A stretch of DNA of 64,000 nt, taken from the NCBI GenBank assembly GCA_921293015.1, contig OV121087.1, forward strand, positions 3,422,501 through 3,486,500, written 5' to 3'. This document shows, one piece after another, positions 38,290 through 50,400 of the stretch. The notes beneath the pieces were generated by a model that did not search any database, had not been told where the DNA came from, and saw only the letters and a program-made list of their open reading frames with translations. The stretch comes from Phorcus lineatus. Lineage: Eukaryota > Mollusca > Gastropoda > Trochida > Trochidae. A program made the position numbers and the translations under genes. Each line of letters opens with the position of its first letter. The stretch's first letter is position 1.

Positions 38290-38435
38290 GGGGTCATTGC
38301 ACAAAGCAACTTAACACTAAGTTAACCTTAGTGTCCAACCTTAGTATCCTCCTTAAACATTGCACTAAGACTACCTACTGAGTTAAGGTCACCTTAGTGC
38401 TTAGTGCAACGAGACCAAGGACTAAGTACTGAATG
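38290..38435. repeat. Low-complexity ACTAAG/CTTAGTG repeat
   Basis: Several direct and inverted copies of CTTAGTG/CACTAAG, including the near-palindrome ACACTAAGTTAACCTTAGTGT at about 38312 and the pair TTGCACTAAG/CTTAGTGCAA. It probably belongs to a dispersed repeat; the family was not recognised. Confidence 0.5.
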
Positions 38436-38594
38436 CAATGAGTAAAAGTACTTCAAAATTTAATAGACTTGTTCAGTACTCGAAATTCTAAAAAAACTTG
38501 GTACTCAGACTTGCAAACTGCCAAACGCCGGAGTAGAAACAGGATATAGACCGTTATCAATTTATACACTGGCTCCGTTGTTTTTCAGGTATTC

Positions 38595-39070
38595 TTAAAG
38601 TGACACAGAGTATGTTTCATATTTTTAATGTGGCTTTGGTAAGAGTCAAAATACCTTATCACATAAGTTAAGTTAAAATCGACTCCCTATACTTACATCT
38701 TTTTCTCTAAAATGCCAAAATTATGATATTTTCTTGTTTTCACCGATAATCGGAAAACGGCCCTATAAATGTTAAGAATTCTACCGTATGTGTCCAATCA
38801 ACGTGTACAGTAATTAAAAGACCTACTTAAAACTATCAACCACTGTTTGTATTTCTGTCTGGTGTAAATAAGTTTCCGAAAATACGTTTGAATCATTGGC
38901 GCGCACTACTGTCCCGTTTTCGATCACAAATCACAACACTAACCCGTTTATCGTCACTTTACTGAAGTGACAAGCATTCTAATTTTCTGAAACCAATACT
39001 TCTCGATAAAATAACACCATGTAAAAAGTTTGACATATTGACCTCAACAACATACTCTGAGCCCCTTTAA
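38595..39070 (-). mobile_element. TTAA-flanked MITE, copy C (minus orientation)
   Basis: Begins TTAAAGTGACACAGAGTATG (38595) and ends CATACTCTGAGCCCCTTTAA (39070). The interior is the reverse complement of copies A, D and E (GCCAAAATTATGATATTTTC, TTGGCGCGCACTACTGTCC). About 476 bp, no coding capacity. Confidence 0.85.
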
Positions 39071-41361
39071 GTCACACCTACTCACTACGGAGATGCACGT
39101 GTTAAGGTGGTACATAAGTCGTTAGAACCAGGAACACATCAAAGATAATACTTATTCCCTCCCTCATCTTCTCAACTTTCAAATCTAAATACAAATTACG
39201 ACAATCCCTAAAATGATGATATATCAACACAAGAAACTCACAAAGGTGTTTCGATCAAACTCTCAGACCGATCCTGTGACCTGTTGGTTTCTTGCTAAGT
39301 GAACAAACTTTAGACCAAGAGTACGAAGACAGTTGATATTTACGCGATGTTTGACAAATATTGTATATTTTTTAATTTTATCAAGTAAGATAATCGTTAG
39401 TTTGTGTATACCATGTTTCTTTGGTAATTATGTATCACAGTTGATGCAAACTGTATCTAAATGTTATTAAAAATGACATTGTGGTGTCCTTTTCCTAAAC
39501 TAAATGAGTTACACCGGCCAATGTAATCTATTGTGGTAGTCTGTACATTTCAGCGGGGTGCTCGTGCAGCTCGATTTGTTCATTTTAAGTTTTCGCTGAC
39601 ATCGGGAACCCTCGTTCAAATGAAACAAGAAAGCCTCGGCTGACGGCCTCGCTTTCATGATACACGCGCGCGAATGTTCATTTATCTTGCACATCTCGGG
39701 CCCTGTCAGGGCTTATTTGAATATATAGATTATCTTTTCCAGAATGATGAATGTCATTTTAAAATTTATATTTATCCCTCATCATTAGTAATGTAAAATA
39801 GTCTTTTAAAAAAGAAAATATAATCTAAAGAAGTGATCGCATTGATGAAGTGTTCTCCGAAAAACACGTGGAAATGAATATCATAAGAATACTGAAAATC
39901 GTAGTTCTTTTTTCATATAGGAAATGCATAACGAACTTAACATTCAATGCATCATAGTATTTGGCAGGAATATCATATACTACAAAATAATAATAACATA
40001 ACTATATATACTTTTGCAACAAGAGTAAAATAAATACTGAAATGAATAGATAGGAATAACAATGGGTTAACCTGCATTTGAAATTGCGTGGTTAATTCAA
40101 ATATTTCAATATATATTTCTAAATAACTAGGAATTTCACAAAATTGAGTTGAGTTTCTTCATATTTGAAAATGATTATTTGTGATGTTCGATATTTGATT
40201 CAGACAACCTTGTATTTGTATTTGTATTTGTAAATTGCCACCTTTACCATATATAAAGTCTTAGTGCACCTTTTTCTTTTGATATACTCGTACTTAATAT
40301 ACTTATTTATGTGAAAATTACTCGGTGTCTTTTGTATTTGCCTAAATAAAGACTTCTTTTGTATAAATAACAACTTCCTGAATGTCAGCATATGGCAAGA
40401 TGATTTGTAGGTATTCAAGTAGAAGAAATCAAAAGCCACCAAATGCATCGTTAGGCTTTTAAAGTGTGAAAGCAAATAAGAAGGCATTTACATAACATTG
40501 CATACAATATACAATGCGTCAGAGAGATGTGAGCGAACTATGTATAGGTCTAAGTACATAAGCAAATTTCACAGGTGTCAACTCCGAAGGTACGGGACTT
40601 GTGATATATCTATTTTGTATTCACAATCATTAACCCCTTCCTCTACAACTCTCACTTTTCTTAAGTTTATTATTCATTTTACTAAGTTAAACACTTATTT
40701 TAAAACGACATTACGCGTTTCTTTCACTTCATTTGCCTATTTGCACTTGTTTTATAAGGGTTAATCTGACCTTGGTGTCCCAGTTTACATTCGCTGTATG
40801 AGGCGCTTGACAGATATACAGATACTCGGCCATAGTACTTCACAAAAAAACACACGTGAACACCGCTTTTGTTTCGGTGTTTATACACATGGGATTTACG
40901 TGTAAACGTCCTAGCTTCGTCGCCATGTGAGAGTAGCTTTGTCGTAACACTGTAAGCTGGCAATGAATGAGAATTTTCATTGCCAAGGCCAAAGTCACAT
41001 TTCAACCATTAGACTACTGTTCGTCTCGTGTCAAGCAATCAATGACGTCGATGTGTTTATATTTTAGTAGCTAACGCTTTCGTTGCCATGGCAAACGGTT
41101 AAATATATTGAGGTTATTTCTAGATTGTGTGGTCAACAAAGAAACAATTTAAGATATCAACAGGTGGATGTTGAAAGAGCTTCGAGCTATCTATAGTAAC
41201 AGACATTCGGGTCGAAGCATGATCGAGGATCTCGGATCAAGTTGAAATGAAGGAAGCAATAACGTGCTTTTTTATACCAACTACAAAAGCATATATATCT
41301 GCATCGTTTCAAGTTCAACTTACGTATACAGTGCTAGCACGCCTGTGAGGTCAAAGTTCAA
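39071..41361. other. Upstream region of the bHLH-PAS gene
   Basis: No additional gene was supported. A block at 39530-39710 is richer in GC than its surroundings and could be a regulatory or repeat segment, but no named element was recognised. No convincing TATA box or start site was found. An in-frame stop (TAG 41335-41337) precedes the chosen ATG. Confidence 0.4.
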
Positions 41362-41414
41362 ATGGATCAACTCACCGAGGCGGATCGGGCTGGGCCCATT
41401 GACAAGACTAAAAG
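41362..41414 (+). CDS. bHLH-PAS exon 1 (start codon)
   Basis: The ATG at 41362 opens MDQLTEADRAGPIDKTK and two bases of codon 18. The donor is AAAG followed by GTGAGT at 41415. An in-frame TAG at 41335-41337 and G at +4 support this Met. The frame joins exon 2 exactly, giving KTKRVSRN. Upstream untranslated exons cannot be excluded. Confidence 0.82.
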
Positions 41415-44400
41415 GTGAGTTAATTTGTAAGATTTATGCTTCATCATGGAAATAAACGTTTTGACGAAGTTCTCATTTATGTCAGGTGTTAATTGACATT
41501 GACATTGACATCGGAAGGATTTGGTTTCTTTTATATTTCAAATATTTTTGACCATGAGCTTTATAGTGATGTTGTTTACATCATGACATTTAATAGATGC
41601 TATCTTTTTGTTGTTTTGGTAATAAACTTTTCTTTATTGAGGTAATTGTCATCTAAAAAGCATATATATTCTCTTATGTGACCATTTTCTTTCAAAAACT
41701 TTTCTACATAATTTTCTTTCTATTTGTTTTATTTTATCTAACCCAAGACATTTAAATTTCTCTATTTTTGGAAATTTGTTCTAAGAATTGTTATAATATT
41801 CATAAAATAAACATTTGTTGAGAGTATCAATCAATCTTTATTCAGTACTGAAGAGGCCACAGGCCTGTAGTACATTACATGTGTAATGAGTATAAAGTCA
41901 CTTATCAGTTATTTTCTAATACAATCTTTCTTCTTAACGCCATTGCAAAATATATGTACATCGCCAAATCTGTAATAATAATGTGTTATTAGCTGTTAAC
42001 AATGAAATTAAATTTCGTTCACTAGGATTTCTATAATAATACGGTTTGAGATACTTTTTTCGTAGATCCGTATAGACAGGGCATATAAGTAGGAAATGTA
42101 ATTCATTTTCTATATTATTTCTGTTACAAAGTTGACATATTCTATTTTCTCTTGGCACACCTGAATATCTACCAGTTTCAATGTATAATTCATGGGATGA
42201 GCAACGAAATCCAGAGAGAGTATCATGATTAAGATTTGGTTGATAAATCACCTTCTTACACAATTCAGTCTCCATATAAAGGGAGGTTTTCCCTCAGTCT
42301 CTCAAAACTTGGATTACCATATACTGCTGACTTGATGTTTTTGATATCAATTTAAGTTATTTTTCAAATAATCAAAATTAGAGAATAAATACAGTATCAT
42401 GATCTATATCATATCTGTTTGAAGATATAAATTCTTGAATGGCTTCAAAATATGAAACATTGTAATACATGTATATGATCACACTATGCAATAGTAAATA
42501 TTCTTCTACTTTTTGGGTAAATTCTCTTGTGGGATTTGACCTCACAACCTCCAGGCTTTGGTCTGGTGAGTTGGTTAGAAGTCGGTGCAGTCAGTGATGG
42601 AGGTATTGCCTGACTTGGTTCGAATCCCACAAGAGAACTTGACCCAAAAGATTATAAGAATTAGTACCATTGCGCATTCTGGTATCCTTAATATAATACT
42701 GTTACTTTTGTTCATTATCTAAATGGCTAACATTTCTATCAAGCAAGTGATTTCGAACGCACAGAAAATTTTCTATGCCTTCTTGTGTAAATATGCTTGT
42801 GAGCATATGACATGTAATAATTAAATTTGAAAGTAAGTAGATGTTGGCACCAGTATTCAATGAAATATGTAAAAAAAATATAGTAGAATAATTTAAGGCA
42901 AGAGAAAACATTTTGATGTGATTGTTTGTAATAAATCATTATATGCTGCAAATGAAAGTGGTACAAGTGATGCAAATTCATATTTTATAATTCATCTTGT
43001 ATCAAAGTAATGTGACAATAATGTGACATCGAGCCATTGATTGGCTCATGAGACATTTACAATAAAAAGATTACTTCCTATTTTTTGTAAAGTGAAATAA
43101 GTCAAAATATTTTACTTTTCTATCTATATTGTATTGAAGTGTGTCAGAATAACCACAGAGCTCACTATTGCTTTCAGCATGTTTGTACATCTACGTGTAC
43201 CATAAACTGACAGGTGTTTTATCGCCTGTACATAGACAATAGATGGTAATTAGGTACAAACTTGGTTTGCATTTATTACGTTTATGGCACCAGGTGTTAA
43301 TTTTGTTGCTGGTGTCGAGCACCAGGTGTTAATTTTGTTGCTGGTGTCGAGCACCTGGTTTTATCAACATTAAGGATTTAAATGCCCCCCTCTTTGTGTA
43401 GATGGCCCCCTTTTAATTCCTGTATTTACAATAAGTACCTAGCATATTGATTAAGGAATAAAAACAAGTTGTTGGGTTTAAATGGGATTTTTGTGAGTTT
43501 GGGATTTTGTCCTGTACTCCTATAAATTGTCATCGCTAAATTCTTTTAATGATATTTTAATCAGTAAGATTTAAAGAAAAATGAGTGATGTCATGAAATA
43601 ACTAGAAAAAGAAATAAATTATATTATATATATTATAAATCCTTTAGTTCTGAATAAATGAGACATGCTGTAATTTCAAGGGTATTTTATTTGGGTGTCA
43701 TAAATTCATATTTACATAAAATTGTGAAGTATTAGAAAATTATTCCTTTTCAATTAAAATCAATCCATTCCTTTAACCTTTCTAAACTACCAACTTTGAT
43801 AATATCTTTTTTCTGTTGAGATAAGTTTCAAAAATTACTTTGACTAATGCCGCATGTCCTTTTTTTGTACCTAGTTATTATAATTTGACTGGACCGATCA
43901 GAATTTTAATGTTACATTTTAGCAAAGGTCTGGAATATATGACTCCAACCACTCATTGTTTCATTGGAGAGTTTCTTTAAGACAGATTTGAACTTAGCAA
44001 ACAAATTCTGAACTTTTAGTATTTCCTATCTCAAATTGAACCTTGGCTTTAATCAGCAATCTGACAAGGATATGTGCATGGAGAGGAGACATTTAATGAT
44101 AACAAATTCCCCATTTTATGGTAATGAATATTAAAGACAGTATTTGACAAATTTTCCTGAAATAGATTCACAGTTTTAGTGAGAATAGATATGAAAAATA
44201 TTTTTTTCTGTATTACAAAATAGAACTAAATACAGTTTTGAATGTTTAACAATCTGTTCCTCTTCCTATCTTATTCACTATGTGTTTTTAATTGTAGAAA
44301 AAAGATCAAATAATGAATAAAAAGGATCCATTACGAACAAAAGGCGATCCCATTCATTTTGATATCTGCATTATTTAATGTTTATGAAACGTTCTTTGGT

Positions 44401-47400
44401 ACAAACTGATGTGTTTTTGTCATGTACATTGTTTAGAAATAACATTAATGTTACAGAAAGTATTGGATATCAAAATTCAAAGTTTTATCAATTATTTTCA
44501 TGAAACAATAGGAAAAGGAAAAAACTTTGTGTGATAGATCTTATAGATCTTATTATCTTATCAATTGTGAAATCATAATTAGGGGAAAAAAGCATTGCAC
44601 ACTAATTTAAATCAACCAGATTTGATTTTTTTCTTTAAAATTTAGTAAAATAATTTCAAAGAATTGTTATCGCTTATTTCTTTACCACCTTACATTTCTG
44701 TGAAATAAAGAAACTAACAGCTGTTGTAACTTTCAAGGATTCTCTGTGAAAATTAGTCTGAGGAAAACTCATGCTTTCTCATCAACTGTTTCAAATGTTC
44801 TTAGTCCATAGTGTCTATCTAAGATGAATAATTTGCGAATTTTGCTTGATTAATTACTTTCTTAATTTTTCTATGATATTTACCAGAGTATGTATAAAAT
44901 GCCCTTAGCTGAAAATATTTTTCACTTATATAAATATTTCTCAAATAGATTAGTAATTTATAATTTGAAAAATAAACGGAATGTTTAAAAAATGAATTAT
45001 TGATTACCTTTTTAAAAAAACTGATAAAAATGCAAAATGAATATTTCACAATTCATAACTAAGTTGAAAATAATTCTTTTTTATTATTTAATATGCCTAC
45101 TATTTATTTCAACCAAATGTTTTGACTTTATTCAGAAGTAATGAAAAAAGAAGTACTGTAACAAACTTTCATTTTCAATTCATTCAGAGTGTCGCGGAAC
45201 ATGAGTGAGAAGCTAAGAAGAGATCGGCTCAAGTCTCACATCGAGCAGCTTGCCAACAAGTTGCCACTCATTGCCATGGCTGGCAAGAAGCTTGACAAGT
45301 GCACCATTCTCAGACTCACCGTTGCCTTCCTGAAGATGCATACAGGTTTGTTATCTCTTGATTAAAGTGGCACAGAGTATGTTGTTGAAGTCAAATATGC
45401 CAAACTTCAAAATCGGTTTTATTTCATTGCCAAGTAGTGGTTGTTTCTCAAATGTAACATCTCAATGTATATAAGTTAGCATAGTGACAATAGACAGGAA
45501 AAAGGTCGAGATTTATGATCAAAAAGCAGAAAATGGCGCGTGTTAATGACTCTTGATGAAAACGTAATTTTTGAAACTTATTTACAACAGACACAATGAA
45601 AAATATAGTTTTTTTTATGGCTTAGTAGGTCACTAGAAACTAATAAACATGTAAATGGGACACAGAATTTTGACTTCTTAACATCGATATGGTCGTTTTC
45701 AATTTGCAATCGAAAAGTAGAAAATGTCATAATTTTGACATTTTAGGGACAAAGATGCAACTTTAGATAGGCGATTTGAACTTACCTCAGGTCAAATGTT
45801 ATTTTGGCTCTATTTAAGTAACATACAAAATTCATGAAACATACCCGTGTCACTTTAATGCTTTTGATTACTCATTCTCTTGATAGAATCAAAATTTAGC
45901 TTATTTCCATTGGCTACTTGTTGAATCCACCAATTTATTGTTGATGAGTATACTGACAAGGAGGTTGGTAGATAATTATGTGTTCCCTTGGTAACAGTTT
46001 CAACGCTTAAAATCACTTATGGCAGGTAACCTAGCAACATGTGAAATTCAGCAATTAGACATTAGTTACTTTCCTACTTTTACATACAACAAGGACCTTG
46101 TCTGTGGCAGCAGTCATAAAAGTGTCCTGTTCTTTATTGTTATCACATCGGTTTAGGAAGTTATAAGATGTGAAATATTAAACCTTAAACCTCTCCCCCC
46201 CCCCCCGTTGTTCTACACACAGTGAGGATTGGGTGCAGTGCTACAATGAATTTCATCACAGTACCACCCATGGTTTGCTAGTTCCAGCTAATGCTGGTAG
46301 GTTTCACTGCAATGCATAGACACATTAGTGTTGCGAGGTTTCTTCCTGCAATAAATCACCTTATCTCACCCCGTTTAAGTACATGGGTTAGATTCCAGCT
46401 TAAATCTAAATGTTATAATTATGAAAGCTGTCATGTTGCAGGCTTGAGAAAGATGAAGTTACAAGGAGTTGGGAGCTGGCCCGATCACCTCAACTGTATT
46501 CAGCTTGAAGAACTTCTACAGCAGGTAAACATTTAACCTATCATTGAATATATTATTGACTTCAAGTGAGATTGATCCAATGATTTCTTGCCAGGGCAAA
46601 GCCGAGGAGAATATGACATGTCAAAGATTGATAAATCATTGGATCAACAGAGGCTGATCTAAGACTATATTCTAAAAATTATTTTCAAAATGTCAAAACT
46701 ACTGTTATTTTCTCAGATAAATAAGGGAGGTAACTCTTAATCATCACAGTCACAGAGACAAAGTGATACTTAGCGCTGGATCAAGATTTCCGATAGCTAT
46801 CATTATCTATTTGAGGTATTTGGATTGTTAATGAGATATCATCCTCTTGTGATTCACACCGGTTGACATTCCTTCAATCTCCAATGCTTCCTTGAGGCGG
46901 GAGATAGCGCAGTGGTTAGCGCATTCGGCTTCAGATCAAGAGGTCTGTGGTTCGAATCCCGCCAGGGACTCGGCAACTTTGTCTGCAGTAGAGAACTGTT
47001 CTACACGCAGTCAGGTTTGGGTGCCATGCTACACTGAATTTCAGCGCAGTACCACCCATGTTCCAGCCGATGCTCGCAGGTTTCACCGTAATGCATAGCC
47101 ACAATGGTGTTGCGGGCTTTCTCCCTGCAATAATATTAGCAGCCGCGATATAAGTGAAATAATCTTGAAATCTGCGTTAAACACCAACTCACCTCACCTC
47201 ACCAATGCTTCCTCTGCCACAGAAGGCAAATCAGAAAGACGGAAAAATTCCAATCATGTAATAAAAGTTCTGTAATACTAGTGTGTTAAAAGGGATGTTC
47301 TATACACATGTATTTATACAATACCAACCGATTTGCAAGTAATGTCTTATTGGTCTCTTTAACAAACATTTGTCATAATACGCTAATCATTCAACAAGAG

Positions 47401-50400
47401 CAGTGCTGGTAACTGTTTTCACTTGTCATTGTTAGCTGTTTTATTGATCTTAACATAAATCCTTGAATACTCTTCTGGCTTGTTTAAATGCAGGTTTGAT
47501 TTAGCAATTTAAAGAAAATTCTGAATAGCTCCATTTTCTAAATACTTCTGACATATAGGAATATTCATGTAAAATTTTTAACTGATGCCAAGGGTTTCTA
47601 TTACAATTTTCATGATGAAAAAAAAATTTTCATTAATGATATTAAAAGAGGAATATTTAACCAGAGGAATTTTGGTAATACCTAAATTCCAGAAAAACCC
47701 CAAAAGTGTTTAATTTTGTTTGTTCTGATAACGATTACTTTCTGGACATATCTAACATTTTGACCTCTTACCTTTTTTATTTTACATTTTGACTTGAGTT
47801 ACTTTTAATGAGGTCTATTAAACTGATTTTATAGCACATTAAAGGCTTCGTGTATTAGATATGCTCTTTAGGTATTTTTAAATGATATTTCTGTGAAGTC
47901 CTTGAGTTCAATTAATGCAGTCATGATTGACAGTTTCTGATATGAAAATCTCAAAATAGATGTTAATGTCCATTTTGTATAACGAGTACTTATTAGTGTG
48001 AAAATCAACATTTTAAAAAACAAATCCCGAGATTGATTATTAAATCTCTTTCATTTCATTCATCATTCACATTTGGTTGAGATAAATTATAAAGAAATCT
48101 GTGCATGTCAATAAACAAAATATACTCATGTTTGATAAGGAACACATGTTTTGTGACATCAGTGTTGATTTTTATTACTTATACTTCATCAGCTAAGCAG
48201 AAAATATTCTTAGTTACCATGGCAACAGATAAATTTGTTTTCAGTCGATGGATGGCTTCTTTCTAGTGGTGTCGCAGCGTGGAACAATTGTCTACATATC
48301 CGAGAAGGTGACACCTCTACTTGGACACGCACAGGTAATTAAAATAATAATGATAATGAGGATACTTATATTGCATGCAGTTCCACACCAAAAAGGGGCG
48401 TGCTCTAAGTGCCATACACATTTACCCTGGAGGACAAACATTGCTTTTTTCAAATTTAAATCTTTTGATAAGAAGGCACTATATATGCAGATAGGTATAA
48501 TCACCCAAGAAAATAAGAAAAAATTGATACTGTATTTGACTCAAAGAACGTCATCTTCCTATAAGCGCCCCCTTACAATGTTTGCAACTCATGAAAAAAT
48601 TAGCACCCCCTTTCTCATAACTAAAAATGAGCAGTTATGTTTTAAACACTTCGGAATCTCACTATTTCTTCCATTATTGAAGGAGAATTGTTAATGCAAA
48701 TCAGTTTTGACTATAATCAGATGGCAGACTTAGTTCGTATGTAGCTCATATACCAGATCTGAAAGGTCTGATGACTTATGGCATGGCATATATATATATA
48801 CAACTTCCTTATCTATTTGAAACGTGTACTTCTCCCTTGATACTGCTGCACACCTAAAGCTGAAAGTTTGTGGTTATGTACCTTGGACTAGGTAGTTCAA
48901 ATTTGTACATAAGAGACTGACCCCCCTCAAATATGGGCGTGGCCAACATTTCCACTAAAATCTTTAAAAATCTTCTTTTCCAGAACCAATTGGTTAAGGA
49001 AGAAGAAATTTTAAGAGTAACATTTTTCGACATGAAGACTCAACTTTATAACTTTGGTGTTGACCCCCTTCCAATATGGGCATGGCAGGGTTTCCAACCT
49101 CAAATATTCTTTTGTCAGAGACCTATCATGCTAGGGATCTGAAATTTTGAGAATGTAATTTTTGTAGGATTAAGACAAAAATGTTTAAATATCAATCTCC
49201 TAACCTCAAAATTAAGGGTTTGGCAGGGGTTCATTTGGTGTGGCAGGATTGCAAATAAAAAAAGCTTACCATCTTTTAAATCTTTGTGAAATGGTCAACT
49301 AAATCATATTGATATGGTAATAATGATTCAAACGAGCCCAAGATCATACCTATTGCAGAATTAATAAGCAATATTTAAGAATAAAAGGTCAGCATTGTTG
49401 TAGCTCATTAAGTGTGCAGTTTACGATCAGTGGACTCGCATTAGCTAGGGACAGGCGTATGGAAACCTGATATCATTGCAATTTCTTAGCACAGTCACAC
49501 AGATTTGGTTGATGGTAATTAGGGATAGGTGGACAGTAAATAGGGAATCAGAAGATGCAGGTGGGATGTTGGAGAGAAATGATATTATAATGTGTTAAGA
49601 GCTTACATTGAGAGCTTCCACAAGATATAAGATACCAAATATATGAGAGTATGAAAATGAATTAAAATATTCTTACACCCTAACTGCTATTTCTTAAAAA
49701 GAATATGTTTTCTATTTTGTATCTTGATTTAAGGAATATGATATGGATTTATTGGCTTTCTTCTAATTTTATGTTTAAACAAATTGTCTAATAAACTGAC
49801 ACTTGACAGTTTTGGTGATGTATAATGTACTTCATCTTGAGAACTAACGGGTATGAATCTTAGTCTTGAACATCAGCAATACAAAGAAAGATGTACTACA
49901 GAGCCCATGGCTCTATTTTTGTCTGATAAAGCATACCAAGACATTATACTTGATCCACTAAAGTTAATTGTTGTTCCCCCCTTTTATATAATGAAAGTGC
50001 AAAGGGACCTTAATACCTTGAATACGGTATCAGAAAAATAGTTTTCTCTCTGATATTGCACTTTTATTATCTAAAAAGTTTATATTCAGTAACAAATGGC
50101 ATGTCAAATATGTATGTCTCTAAATATTTTTTGGAGCAAAACTTTTAAAGACAGCTAGGAAGGCAAAAGAAAGAAACTTTTCCTTTATATTAGTCTGTAT
50201 GCCCATCCACATAAACACAACAGTCAAATTGAAAGGAAAGAGATCATGTTTTTTCGCAATTTTAGAATTTGTTGAAAAACTTTGCAACATTTTCAAAAAA
50301 TTTATCAAAATGATGCGAAGAAACTGTAAAACAAGTAAAAAATATTTTTTGTCTTATGAAGATGTGACGGAATTTAATAACAAAGTTGAATGTGTGAACT

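Noticed and set aside
46892-47098. A 68-codon frame and a possible tRNA gene
   Set aside because: The tRNA-like part is the head of a SINE, with a SINE body, tail and target-site duplication. It lacks a matching acceptor stem.
48335-48694. Extension of the exon 4 open frame for another 120 codons
   Set aside because: The PAS-A sequence stops at a good donor (CAG/GTAATT) and continues exactly in frame in exon 5. The extension has no PAS similarity.
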